Assembly (NCBI GenBank): GCA_021772335.1
Contig: JAJFMD010000007.1
Location: 310,001-374,000 of the forward strand
DNA length: 64,000 nt
Source: Chlamydiota bacterium
Lineage (GTDB): Bacteria; Chlamydiota; Chlamydiia; Chlamydiales; Rhabdochlamydiaceae
Reading direction: 5' to 3'
In this document: in pieces, positions 33,766-42,955 of the stretch
Position numbering within the stretch: position 1 is the first letter of the stretch
How the letters are laid out: every line of letters starts with the position of its first letter
Position numbers and translations under genes: made by a program
The notes under the pieces: model-generated
The model's database searches: none
Told to the model about the DNA's origin: nothing
What the model saw: the letters and a program-made list of their open reading frames with translations, nothing else

Positions 33766-36615
33766 TTAACCGAGCACATATTCATAAGGTTGTGCGTAAA
33801 CTGTCCAAGATGATTGCGATTTTTTAAACCACTGTCGCCAGCTACTCATTGGAAAACCTGATTGTCCGTGAATATCTGTTCTCCAAAGTTCAAGCTGTTC
33901 ATTTCCAGGATTAACAAGAAAAGCAAAATAGTTGCCTGTCCAATTCGTATCTGCAAATATAAGAGGAGAGGGGTGTGCAATGCCTAGTTTTCGACATCTA
34001 TCCAAGATGACTTGCCTGCCATCTTCTACTGTTGCCATACTCTGTTGAGCTCTTGCCCAAATCAACAAAGCAATTTGAATAAAATCCTCAAAACTAATGA
34101 TTGCAGACAAATCACTATGAAATAGCGCTAGCTCCTTTTCAATATCTCTTTGAGATAAATCAGGAAACAGCAAATGAAATTTATCAGGAAGCTGCTCGTT
34201 TTCAATAAGGGGTAAACTGTTATAGAGAAATCCATCTAAACGCTCTTCAAGAACCTCAGGATATTTCATATTTAAAAGAGCAATAGCTGCCTTCAGAGAT
34301 TCAATAGCCTTATCTCGAAATGCTTTAATACTGATATGTTCATTGCTTGTGTGAAATTGATTCTGAAAGCGATGAGCAAGCACAGCTGGGAGGTTTTCTG
34401 AAAATCGATCGATCAAAAATTCTTGATCTCGATATGAAAGAGAAAGGCTATGATAAAACTGCAAAGCAGAATTGACGAGTTGATCTCTTACCCAAGTATA
34501 GGTAAATCCACGATCTTGCCATGCTTTCATAAAAAACTGGTACCCAGGCTGAAGTGCAAATGCATGCGTAGGAGAATTCATTAACATACCACGGCGCGCA
34601 TCATCTTCGAATAAACTACTAGTTTGATAGGGCATTTCCTTAAAAAGCTCGATTAATGAAACGAGAAACTGCAGAGGCTCTTCCGCAACAAGAGTTTCTT
34701 CTGTCATATCTGTTTCTCGCTTAAAATAGCTTTTAAGCAAGTGATTCATCGAGCCCCCTGAAATGTATGCCCAGGGTTTTTTGATTCCTTGTTGAAGACT
34801 CGGCAGCTCTTTATGCGCTTTAGTCATGCGGGTGAAAGCAGATTTAATAAAGATTTCTGTTTGTATGTGATAGATAATCTCTGTCACAATTTCAGAAAAC
34901 TCGCTCTGTTGAAAATCTTCTTCAAATTCAGAAGAAATCAATGACTCTGTAATTTTAAAAAATTCGATTAGCACATCAATATATTGCTCTTGATTGTAAA
35001 TCAATGTCCACAAAGAGGGATCTCTACGTCCATGCTTATAAACAAGGCGAAAACCTGCTGGACTATCATCATAGATGTCATTCACTACATCGTGCATTTC
35101 TGCATCGTAAATTTCCTGAAAATAGATTGGAAATAAGTTGTGATAACGTTCGATGATATATGAGAAAAATTCAGAATAGTGTTTGGCAAACTTATGATGC
35201 TGATCTCGCATATCAATCGCTGTCGTCAATTGATAGTTATATAATTGGTGTTCTGCCTTTAATCGCCTAAGTTGATCCTTACTCGTCGCATTACGCAGTA
35301 GAGTTTCAACCATCTTAACTTTACTCAGCGCATGTTCTGCATCATTGTGAAACTCTTCAGCCTTCTCATTATGTTCCTGAAGTTTAGAATCAATTCCTCG
35401 ATATAAAATCCCTCCTAAACCTCCCGGTTCCTTAGGATCAAAACCTAAACTTGTATAGAGATTCCAACGAGAAAAATCCGTTTTAAATTCAGCAAAAGAA
35501 GCCAAACTGTATTCCCATGTTTTCAATAGAGGATGATCGGTTACTCGCTTGAATGTACTTTGTGCAATTTTTTCCAAATCAACAACATGTTGAAATTTCA
35601 ACATCTGCTGATTTGAAGAAGTAAATGAAATCTCTCCACTTCTAACTTTCTCTTTCTCTTGAGATTTGATAAAAGCACTGTAATCTTTCTCTTCGATTTG
35701 ATGATGTTGCAGTAAAAGAGTGCGCAAGATTTGATCACTCGATACAACCTCCGCTACAAGATCGCTTCTTTCTATCGCTTGTTTTAAGAAGCTTATTTTA
35801 TCTTCAAGCTTAGACTTTGGATCGATCATTTCGATTTTTTCAAAAGCCTTTATTAAACCCGGAGAAAAAATTGGTCGAAAATCACTTCGAAGGTCAAATC
35901 TTCTATTAATATCCGCTTCTCCCCATGTTGGGCTAATCGGTACGGCATATTCTTGCCCCCCAAAAATTCTTTTTAAACGCCCTGTTGTTAATAACTGATA
36001 GAGGTCATCAAGATAAGTATCTGTCTGCTCTTCGTGGATCAATATAGCAGGAGCTGTCGCGAAACAAGAGCCAACATTTTGACGTAGGATAGTAAAACAG
36101 CTCGATAGAACAGCACACCGCAAATCACGATTAGTCAACGTTTTATCAAAGGTAATTCCTAAACTATTTTTTACTAGATTTTCTGCAAACAAATAGGGGA
36201 GGGGTATAGAAAACTGATAAAGCTTTCTCGTCAAAGAGCGTTCATTTTTCAACTTATTTAAAAATATGACAATTTTAGCATCAATGATCCGATCACTTTT
36301 TTCATCGTAGTTAATGATATTAGGAGTTTTTTTGAAGATCTTGATCAAAGCATTTAACTTTTTTTTATCAATTTCCCCTTCTTCTGTGAGTAATGCATCA
36401 GCAATTAGCATCGCTCTGCGCTCTGAACGCACTCTAAAACTTTCCTGAATACCTGAATACTGCGCTAAAAATGCCTCTAGCTCCTCTCCTTTAAGATCGA
36501 GTAGCAAGCTAATTTGATCTTCGTTTTTTTCGAGAAGGTCAAAAAATTGTATATGAAAATTTTTTTTTTCATCCTTAAGTGAATGAAGAAAGCAGTAGTC
36601 TGAAGAGCCGTTCAT
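33766..36615 (-). CDS. Large protein of unknown function with papain-like Cys/His/Asn motifs
   Basis: I do not recognise a named family for this 949-residue protein. It has no signal peptide or membrane segment and is mostly helical and acidic. Three local sequences resemble a papain-fold active site in the right order: QNVGSCFATAPA (Q179 and C184, like the papain Q-x-G-x-C-W/F-A loop), PTHAFAL (H684) and FADTNWTGNYF (N891-W892, like the N-S-W of papain). The 500-residue gap between Cys and His is far longer than in ordinary C1 proteases and would need a large insertion. Protease activity is therefore inference. The gene is monocistronic by position, between the porin gene and divergent thrS. 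Confidence 0.75.
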   Translation of the reverse strand: MNGSSDYCFLHSLKDEKKNFHIQFFDLLEKNEDQISLLLDLKGEELEAFLAQYSGIQESFRVRSERRAMLIADALLTEEGEIDKKKLNALIKIFKKTPNIINYDEKSDRIIDAKIVIFLNKLKNERSLTRKLYQFSIPLPYLFAENLVKNSLGITFDKTLTNRDLRCAVLSSCFTILRQNVGSCFATAPAILIHEEQTDTYLDDLYQLLTTGRLKRIFGGQEYAVPISPTWGEADINRRFDLRSDFRPIFSPGLIKAFEKIEMIDPKSKLEDKISFLKQAIERSDLVAEVVSSDQILRTLLLQHHQIEEKDYSAFIKSQEKEKVRSGEISFTSSNQQMLKFQHVVDLEKIAQSTFKRVTDHPLLKTWEYSLASFAEFKTDFSRWNLYTSLGFDPKEPGGLGGILYRGIDSKLQEHNEKAEEFHNDAEHALSKVKMVETLLRNATSKDQLRRLKAEHQLYNYQLTTAIDMRDQHHKFAKHYSEFFSYIIERYHNLFPIYFQEIYDAEMHDVVNDIYDDSPAGFRLVYKHGRRDPSLWTLIYNQEQYIDVLIEFFKITESLISSEFEEDFQQSEFSEIVTEIIYHIQTEIFIKSAFTRMTKAHKELPSLQQGIKKPWAYISGGSMNHLLKSYFKRETDMTEETLVAEEPLQFLVSLIELFKEMPYQTSSLFEDDARRGMLMNSPTHAFALQPGYQFFMKAWQDRGFTYTWVRDQLVNSALQFYHSLSLSYRDQEFLIDRFSENLPAVLAHRFQNQFHTSNEHISIKAFRDKAIESLKAAIALLNMKYPEVLEERLDGFLYNSLPLIENEQLPDKFHLLFPDLSQRDIEKELALFHSDLSAIISFEDFIQIALLIWARAQQSMATVEDGRQVILDRCRKLGIAHPSPLIFADTNWTGNYFAFLVNPGNEQLELWRTDIHGQSGFPMSSWRQWFKKSQSSWTVYAQPYEYVLG

Positions 36616-36755
36616 CGCACCAAAGATTAGTTTACCATTAAAAAGTAAAGAGAAGTGTTGATTTACTGCAATCTATTGATGGAATTTTTCTTTCCTTTTC
36701 CTTCTATGTGGTTTAAACTCGATCCCAACTTTACCCAAAAAGAGCTGAACTGATT

Positions 36756-38696
36756 ATGCAAATTATTGTAGATAAAGACCTCCATGTAGATCTTCCCGAA
36801 GGAAGCTCTGCAAAAGACCTCGCAGACAAACTCAACTTGCGTGATCCTCATCTCGCTCTAGCTGTCACGATTAATGGAAAAACATGTGATCTTTCTGCCG
36901 AACTCAATGATAAAGACGACGTAACATTTATCAGTTTTGAAGAAAAGCTCGGTAAAGAAATCTTCTGGCATAGCTCGGCACACGTTTTAGCACAGGCTGT
37001 TTTACGTTTATGGCCCGACGCAAAACCTACAATTGGGCCACCAATTGAAAATGGATTCTATTATGACTTTGCCAATCTTGAAATATCTGATGAGGATTTT
37101 CCTAAAATTGAATCTGAAATGCAAAAGGTTATTAAAGAAAACCTCAAGCCTGTACGTTCGGTCTTAAAAGACAAACATGATGCTCTGCAACGTTTTGCAA
37201 ACAATCCTTATAAATGTGAGCTAATCGAAGGATTTGAAGATGGTGTGATCAGCGCTTATACTCAAGGTGAATTTTTTGATTTATGTCGTGGCCCTCATCT
37301 TCCCAATCTCGGAAAAATCAAAGCTCTCAAAATTTTAAAAACATCAGGTGCTTATTGGAGAGGAGATAGCGATCGAGAAATGCTGACACGCATTTATGGA
37401 ATCACCTTTCCTGATCGAACTCTATTAAAAGACTATCTATTTCAGGTTGAAGAAGCAAAAAAGCGAGATCACAAAATTCTTGGTCCTAAACTCGATCTTT
37501 TTTCAATCAAGGAATTCGCTCCTGGTATTCCATTTTTACATCCCAAGGGAATGATTATTTGGAACTACTTAGTCGATTTTTGGCGTGAAGTACACGAGCA
37601 AGATTACGTTGAAATAAAAACTCCACAACTAATGAGCCGTGAATTATGGCAACTCTCAGGACATTGGGAGCATTATCGAGAGAATATGTATGCCTTTTCG
37701 ATTGAAGAACGAGATTTTGCAATTAAACCGATGAATTGCCCAGGCTGTATGTTGTTTTATAAAAGCAAGACTCACAGCTATCGAGAATTCCCCCTCCGAA
37801 TTTCGGAGCTCGGTCATGTGCACCGCCACGAACCCTCAGGCGCTTTAAGCGGATTATTTCGTGTTCGCGGCTTCCACCAAGATGATGCTCATATTTTCAT
37901 GGAGCCACATCAAATTAAGAATGAAATCCTCAATGTTCTAAAGCTAAGTGAAAAAATCTATTCCGTTTTTGATCTTTCTTATCGTTTTGAACTATCTACA
38001 CGCCCCGAAAAAAGCATAGGTACCGACCAAGAATGGGAAACGGCAACAAAAGGCTTAAAAGAAGCATTAGATGAGTGGGGTGAACCTTACCAGATAAATG
38101 AAGGTGATGGAGCTTTTTATGGACCAAAAATCGATATTCACATTCAAGATGCTCTCGGTCGTTCATGGCAATGTGGTACGATTCAACTCGATATGTCGCT
38201 TCCTGAAAAATTTGAACTCGAATATATGCCTAAAGAAGGCACTCCGCGCAGACCCGTAATGATTCATAGAGCGATCTTTGGTTCTGTAGAACGATTCTTT
38301 GGTATTTTAATCGAACACTTTGCTGGTAAATTTCCACTTTGGCTCAGTCCCCATCCAGTTAGAATTATAACTGTTGCTGATCGCCACCAAGAATTTGCTA
38401 ACGAAGTTGCTAAGCAGATACATAAAGCTGGTTTTAGTTGTGACATCGACGATTCTCATGAATCGGTTAATAAAAAAGTAAGAAATGCTCAACTAATGCA
38501 AATTAATTATATGCTGACGATTGGAGATAAGGAGATCGAAGCACAAAACGTTTCCTTGCGCACTCGTGATAATTTTGTGTATGGTTCTATTGAGATCGCA
38601 GATTTTATCAATAAAATACGTATTGAAAAAGATACGCGACAATTGGTAGCAAGTTTTATTAAGGAAGCCGAAACTGTTAATAACAATCTCAATTAG
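36756..38696 (+). CDS. thrS: Threonyl-tRNA synthetase
   Basis: Charges tRNA-Thr. The 646-residue product contains an N-terminal TGS domain (residues 1-60), the editing domain with HxxxH (HSSAHVLAQA) and CxxxH (DLCRGPHLPN) zinc-site motifs, and the class II catalytic core with zinc Cys in MNCPGCMLFYKS and motif 2 RISELGHVHRHEPSGAL. Motif 3 is MIHRAIFGSVERFFGILIEH and the C-terminal anticodon-binding domain includes TVADRHQEFANEVAKQI. Length is usual. It is followed after 19 bp by the pGP6-D homologue. I looked for T-box leader elements in the 140 bp upstream and saw none. Confidence 0.98.
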   Translation: MQIIVDKDLHVDLPEGSSAKDLADKLNLRDPHLALAVTINGKTCDLSAELNDKDDVTFISFEEKLGKEIFWHSSAHVLAQAVLRLWPDAKPTIGPPIENGFYYDFANLEISDEDFPKIESEMQKVIKENLKPVRSVLKDKHDALQRFANNPYKCELIEGFEDGVISAYTQGEFFDLCRGPHLPNLGKIKALKILKTSGAYWRGDSDREMLTRIYGITFPDRTLLKDYLFQVEEAKKRDHKILGPKLDLFSIKEFAPGIPFLHPKGMIIWNYLVDFWREVHEQDYVEIKTPQLMSRELWQLSGHWEHYRENMYAFSIEERDFAIKPMNCPGCMLFYKSKTHSYREFPLRISELGHVHRHEPSGALSGLFRVRGFHQDDAHIFMEPHQIKNEILNVLKLSEKIYSVFDLSYRFELSTRPEKSIGTDQEWETATKGLKEALDEWGEPYQINEGDGAFYGPKIDIHIQDALGRSWQCGTIQLDMSLPEKFELEYMPKEGTPRRPVMIHRAIFGSVERFFGILIEHFAGKFPLWLSPHPVRIITVADRHQEFANEVAKQIHKAGFSCDIDDSHESVNKKVRNAQLMQINYMLTIGDKEIEAQNVSLRTRDNFVYGSIEIADFINKIRIEKDTRQLVASFIKEAETVNNNLN

Positions 38697-38715
38697 CAAC
38701 TAAAGGTTTAGTATT

Positions 38716-39456
38716 ATGGCCAAAGTCAATTCTTTTTTATCTGAACGTCTAAAATCAGCTTCTAAAACCCTATCAAAACTAGGGGATTTTGAAGAAACCC
38801 CAAATGCTGGGCAGATTTCAAGTTTTTCTGGAGTTTTTCGAGTTACTCCTCTAACAGAAAAAGAAAAAGAAGAGCTGAAAGCAATTCTTACAAGCCACTC
38901 TGAAAGATCGTGCGATATCGATAATGATTTAACAGCACTTTCTGATATCACATCTGAAGTAAAAGCGATCAATAACCAAGCATCGATACTTCATGGTGAG
39001 AGAATTAAAAAGGCTCAAAATATTCTCAAAGATTATACAGATGGCGCTTTCTCTTCTTGGCTTGTTTCAATTTATGGCAATCGTCAAACGCCCTATAACC
39101 TACTGCAATATTATGAGTTTTATACTTCACTTCCACAAGAGTTACAGCCCAAAGTCGACGAAATGCCTAGGCAAGCAGTTTATACTCTAGCAAGTCGCAG
39201 TGGCTCTAATGAATCAAAAAGAGAAATTGTTGAAAACTACCATGGAGAACCTAAACAGGAACTACTCTCAAAAATTCGAGAAAAATTTCCTTTAGTACGT
39301 GGTGATAAACGCTACAAAGATCTTTCTAATCATGCAATCAATGCCCTTCAGCGATTATTAAACACTCTTAAGCCAACTTCTTTTAAACCAAATGGCAGAC
39401 AAAAGCAACAGCTCCGCACTTTAATTAGTTCATTACAGCAGTTGATTGAAGATTAG
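38716..39456 (+). CDS. pGP6-D homologue (chlamydial plasmid/chromosome paralogue family)
   Basis: A 246-residue member of the chlamydia-specific pGP6-D/CT583 family, one gene copy of which is carried on Chlamydia plasmids and another on the chromosome after thrS. The diagnostic block is ILHGERIKKAQ, then KDYTDGAFSSWL, YGNRQTPYNLLQYYEFY and MPRQAVYTLASRSGS (residues about 95-160). This block resembles ParB/SpoOJ-like or plasmid partition accessory sequences, but function is unproven. In Chlamydia I recall a ParA-like gene (CT582) between thrS and this one; here that gene is absent and only 19 bp separate them. The N-terminus is helical, the C-terminus basic. The 3' end overlaps convergent dapA by 32 nt. 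Confidence 0.87.
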   Translation: MAKVNSFLSERLKSASKTLSKLGDFEETPNAGQISSFSGVFRVTPLTEKEKEELKAILTSHSERSCDIDNDLTALSDITSEVKAINNQASILHGERIKKAQNILKDYTDGAFSSWLVSIYGNRQTPYNLLQYYEFYTSLPQELQPKVDEMPRQAVYTLASRSGSNESKREIVENYHGEPKQELLSKIREKFPLVRGDKRYKDLSNHAINALQRLLNTLKPTSFKPNGRQKQQLRTLISSLQQLIED

Positions 39457-40297
39457 CAAGTTCACTTGCAATCCATTTTTGATTTTGAATTTCTGGCGTG
39501 ACAAGAGGCAATCTATACTGCGGCAGGCAGTATCCTTGTAGATGCATTCCCCACTTTATTCCTTGAGGGTTAACTTCGCTAAAAACCGCATCACATAAGG
39601 GCTTATAATAACCATACAATTCTTTTGCCTTATCAAAACGATTTTCAAGACATAGAGAAGCAATCTCATTCCATGCTTTAGGCAATATATTTGCCATCAC
39701 AGAAATAACTCCCTTAGAACCACTTTGCATCATCTCAACAAAATCACCATCATTACCAGAATATACAGCAGTAATCTCACTCAAACGCGTTGTAAGCGTC
39801 TTATCTCCTGATGCATCTTTAACACCAACAATATGTGGCATACAAACAATCTCAGACAATGTTTCATACCCAAGCTTGATTCCCGTTCTTCCGGGATGAT
39901 GATAAGCAATAACAGGCAGTTCACACTTCTTTAAGCTATCAAAATGCGCAATGCAGCCTCTGCTAGTAGGACAATTATAGTAGGGAACAATAACCAAAGC
40001 ATAATCAGCACCTAGCTCTTTAGCGCGTTTTGTCTTCTCAGTAGCATCTGCTGTAGATGCGCTACCAGTATAAGCAATCACAGGAACTTTCCCGCTTACT
40101 CTTTCCACTGCTGTTTTTATCAGCATCTCGCGCTCTTCGTTGCTCAACGTAGGCGCTTCACCTGTCGTTCCGCAACATACAATCGCTTGGGTTCCTGAAT
40201 CTAAATGCAGTTCAAGCATCTTCTGATAAGCTTGCAAATCAATAGAGAGATCTTTTTTGAACGGAGTGATGAGTGCGACGATGGAGCCATCAATCAT
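39425..40297 (-). CDS. dapA: 4-hydroxy-tetrahydrodipicolinate synthase
   Basis: Condenses pyruvate and aspartate semialdehyde in the first committed step toward meso-diaminopimelate and lysine. The 290-residue TIM barrel has CCGTTGEAPTLSNEE at the N-terminus, the proton-relay tyrosine region VIVPYYNCPTSRG, and the Schiff-base lysine in VGVKDASGD. The glycine-rich SVMANILPKAWNE near the C-terminus is also typical. Chlamydiae make DAP for their peptidoglycan through the aminotransferase pathway. The gene starts 9 nt after the MFS transporter stop and is probably cotranscribed with it. Its 3' end is opposite the end of the pGP6-D homologue. Confidence 0.95.
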   Translation of the reverse strand: MIDGSIVALITPFKKDLSIDLQAYQKMLELHLDSGTQAIVCCGTTGEAPTLSNEEREMLIKTAVERVSGKVPVIAYTGSASTADATEKTKRAKELGADYALVIVPYYNCPTSRGCIAHFDSLKKCELPVIAYHHPGRTGIKLGYETLSEIVCMPHIVGVKDASGDKTLTTRLSEITAVYSGNDGDFVEMMQSGSKGVISVMANILPKAWNEIASLCLENRFDKAKELYGYYKPLCDAVFSEVNPQGIKWGMHLQGYCLPQYRLPLVTPEIQNQKWIASELANLQSTAVMN

Positions 40298-40306
40298 TTG
40301 TTGAAC

Positions 40307-41533
40307 CTATGCTTTTTCTTTTAGCATAGGGTTCAGTGATTTTCTAAACAACCAAAGTGAAGTAGCTCCTAAAAATAAAGAAGCAGATCCTATAATCAAA
40401 GGAAGAGCGGGATTTCTCCAAAGTACAGCACCACCAATCACGCCACTCAAAATTTCTGCTGCTACTTGAATAGAAACTAGACATCCCAATGCCTGCCCTT
40501 GCAAAGCAGCGGGAGAATAGGAGGATACCGTAACTGATGTATATGTCATCACAATCCCAACGGCAAGTCCCATCGGAGGAATTGTCCACCACATAGCATT
40601 TGCATAGGAAGGATAAATCAATAGTAGAGATAAAACTGCTGCTAAAATAGAAAAAACAAGCAAATTAAACTCGGGCTTAAAACGCTTAGAAAGAGGCTTG
40701 TTAAGCAAAAGAAGCCCTAACGCAATTGCAACAGCATCATAAAAAAGAACGAAACCTATTAACTTAGGACTAAAGTTAAACACTCGTTCGACAAAAACAG
40801 GAAAAAAGCGAAAGAAAAAAAACACTCCGAGATAGATCAGGAAATTACTAAAGTAAAGTTTTGCTAAAGAAGGGTTTGTATAAGTACTCCATAAAGAAAA
40901 ATCGGCATTCGATTTTTCATTTTTTGTTTCTTGAGCAAATAATGTGATATTAACCCAACCTAAAAAACTCAAAAAAGCAGCTCCAATAAAAGGAACAGCA
41001 AAAGCAAACTCATGAAATATTTCCAAGTCAGCTAAATACCCTCCAAACAGCGGACCTATTACAAAACCTAAGCATCCAAAAAAATGAATCAATCCAAACT
41101 GATAACTCCGTTTATGATCAGAGCTTAGATCCGCAATGACTGATTGAGCAATGGCGATATTTCCTTCACAGATTCCACAGATGAAAAGCCCCAGTAGAAT
41201 CATAACTAAATAAGTTTTCCAAATAGCAAAAGAAGCGATGAGATAACCGAAGACAGTGATGAGCAAAGTAACTTTTAAAATAGCCTTGCGACCAAATCTA
41301 TCAGATAACTTTCCTAAAAATGGAGAACCAATGAGTTGTCCAAGCGGATATGCAGAGAGAAAAAGACCGAGAATAAAGGCTCTTTTTTCAATAGACGTTG
41401 CTACATCTAAAAGAGAATGCTCTTGATTCAAAAACATCTTTGGGATCAAAGGAAGAGGAAGAGCAAAACCAAAGCAAGCTAAAAAAACGACAAAACCGTA
41501 GGGAGCTATCGTCTTTATCATTTGAGATCGCAT
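40307..41533 (-). CDS. MFS transporter (drug-efflux type)
   Basis: A 408-residue, 12-helix major facilitator with the signature between helices 2 and 3 (GKLSDRFGRKAIL), the hallmark of drug:H+ antiporters such as TetA and MdfA. Helix 5 carries GCLGFVIGPLFGG, motif C of antiporters, so export rather than uptake is likely. The C-terminus is short and basic. It sits between a 103-residue unknown and dapA with 9-nt gaps on both sides, making a three-gene operon. No ribosome-binding site is obvious before the ATG at 41533; ATG at codon 5 is an alternative. Substrate unknown. Confidence 0.85.
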   Translation of the reverse strand: MRSQMIKTIAPYGFVVFLACFGFALPLPLIPKMFLNQEHSLLDVATSIEKRAFILGLFLSAYPLGQLIGSPFLGKLSDRFGRKAILKVTLLITVFGYLIASFAIWKTYLVMILLGLFICGICEGNIAIAQSVIADLSSDHKRSYQFGLIHFFGCLGFVIGPLFGGYLADLEIFHEFAFAVPFIGAAFLSFLGWVNITLFAQETKNEKSNADFSLWSTYTNPSLAKLYFSNFLIYLGVFFFFRFFPVFVERVFNFSPKLIGFVLFYDAVAIALGLLLLNKPLSKRFKPEFNLLVFSILAAVLSLLLIYPSYANAMWWTIPPMGLAVGIVMTYTSVTVSSYSPAALQGQALGCLVSIQVAAEILSGVIGGAVLWRNPALPLIIGSASLFLGATSLWLFRKSLNPMLKEKA

Positions 41534-41542
41534 GAATAAATT

Positions 41543-41854
41543 TTATTTAATATGTTCCGAAATATGATCGCGGTCAGAAAAATCATCGATCACTTCTTCC
41601 CACTCTTCAAAAACTTTACCAGCATCTTCAGGTAGATAATTTAGAGGAGTATAGTGTGATTGCACATTTTGTTGAGAAAAAGGAAATTGAGTTTGATTAG
41701 CTGGATGAGAAGCAATAGCAAAACGTCTGCGATTGGGCGTTGTCTCAATAAAATAGACGCTCCCTTGAACAACAACTCTAGGTTCGTTGTGGCAGCATAA
41801 TGTAGAAACTGGAGGCAAATCTTCTTCTTCAAAATCCATAGCTAAAACCTTCAT
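41543..41854 (-). CDS. Small acidic protein of unknown function
   Basis: A 103-residue soluble protein, acidic at both ends (MDFEEEDLPP and EEWEEVIDDFSDRDHISE). The middle part has short strand-like segments (VVVQGSVYFIETTPNRRRFAIA). It contains a CCH motif (STLCCHNEP). No family recognised. It begins the leftward operon with the MFS transporter and dapA (9-nt gap to the next gene). The gene is plausible because of spacing and the absence of a better frame, but could be spurious. Confidence 0.55.
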   Translation of the reverse strand: MKVLAMDFEEEDLPPVSTLCCHNEPRVVVQGSVYFIETTPNRRRFAIASHPANQTQFPFSQQNVQSHYTPLNYLPEDAGKVFEEWEEVIDDFSDRDHISEHIK

Positions 41855-41970
41855 CTACAGCAGATTAAGACACTTTCCCGCATAAAAACATTTAACGTTT
41901 TCGATGGGGTTAATAGCAGCAAATCATACACTAAGGTTCTTTATTTGCCATTAGTTTTCCGCTAAAAAAA

Positions 41971-42906
41971 TTATAAACAATCTCCCGCCTTTTTTTTCTT
42001 AGCGATTAAATATTTTTCTCCCATTTTTTTTGAAATAGTTTCCTCAACAATACCTTCTTCTTTGCAAAGGCGAAAAATTGTATGGCCTGAGCGCTTCATA
42101 GGAGAATTTAAAATTCGAGCTTTACAGGGCTCAAATTTTTCCTTTGAGATAACAACATAAGAAAATTTTTCATCTTCAAAAGGTAAAGAACCTTTTTTAA
42201 CATAGCGATGATAGAAAGTGCGCTCAACCCTTTGAGGGAAATGACACCAATCCCCTTTTTCCATCGGGCAGGGACGATCATGAGGACAGGGAGCTACTGT
42301 AAAACCTCCGCATCCTATCAAAAAATCTCTTGCTGATATAACCGTCCTATAGCCCTCCATCGTTCCAGGCTCAACAATGACAAATGTTTTTTGACACGCC
42401 TCCCAAGCTTTTTTTAAAAGCTGATTGCGCTCTTTGAGATCTACTTCATTAAGAAAGTAACAGCAAGATATCATGTCAGATTGAGGGAAAGACTTAGCTC
42501 TTAAAACATCTTCTAACTGCCATTCAATCGCTGAATGCCCCACCTGCTTTTCTAAGAACTTACCTAATTCAACCATTGAGCGATTTCTCTCTATAGCAAT
42601 ATTTTTTTTTACTGCGGGAAAAAGCTCTTTAACAACCCACGCTCCTGTGCCAGGCCCCGAACCTAAATCTAAATATGATTCAATATTCCCTTGAACTCGC
42701 GTCATTGCTGCTGCAATCGCAGCGTATGTAGCAGGGAAACGAACAATGAGATAAGCGGCCACTTGCTCTTGTGTAAGAAAAAAATCCTTTTCCTTCTTTA
42801 TACGGTAACGCTTGGTGAGTTCTTCAGATGCTAACCTCACATCCTTTAAAGAAAGTTTTAAAGCGTAACTCTCAATAACCTTTTGTAGCTCTTGTGGAAA
42901 ATTCAT
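41971..42906 (-). CDS. Rsm22-like rRNA methyltransferase
   Basis: A 311-residue SAM-dependent methyltransferase of the Rsm22 family, linked in mitochondria and bacteria to small-subunit ribosome assembly. The SAM-binding motif I is YLDLGSGPGTGAWVV (about residues 78-92), and VIVEPGTMEGYR follows. The family's cysteine motif, which may hold an iron-sulphur cluster or zinc, is CPHDRPCPMEKGDWCHFP (about residues 211-228). The C-terminus is Lys-rich. It starts at ATG 42906, divergent from and nearly abutting the next gene's frame. Whether it methylates rRNA here is inferred from the family. Confidence 0.82.
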   Translation of the reverse strand: MNFPQELQKVIESYALKLSLKDVRLASEELTKRYRIKKEKDFFLTQEQVAAYLIVRFPATYAAIAAAMTRVQGNIESYLDLGSGPGTGAWVVKELFPAVKKNIAIERNRSMVELGKFLEKQVGHSAIEWQLEDVLRAKSFPQSDMISCCYFLNEVDLKERNQLLKKAWEACQKTFVIVEPGTMEGYRTVISARDFLIGCGGFTVAPCPHDRPCPMEKGDWCHFPQRVERTFYHRYVKKGSLPFEDEKFSYVVISKEKFEPCKARILNSPMKRSGHTIFRLCKEEGIVEETISKKMGEKYLIAKKKKAGDCL

Positions 42907-42955
42907 GAAAAAAATGCTCGTTTCTATTACACTTGGGAAAAACTATTTAAATCCA

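Noticed and set aside
36616-36755. A T-box or other riboswitch upstream of thrS
   Set aside because: No specifier stem, T-box sequence or antiterminator-like pairing could be recognised in the 140-bp leader.
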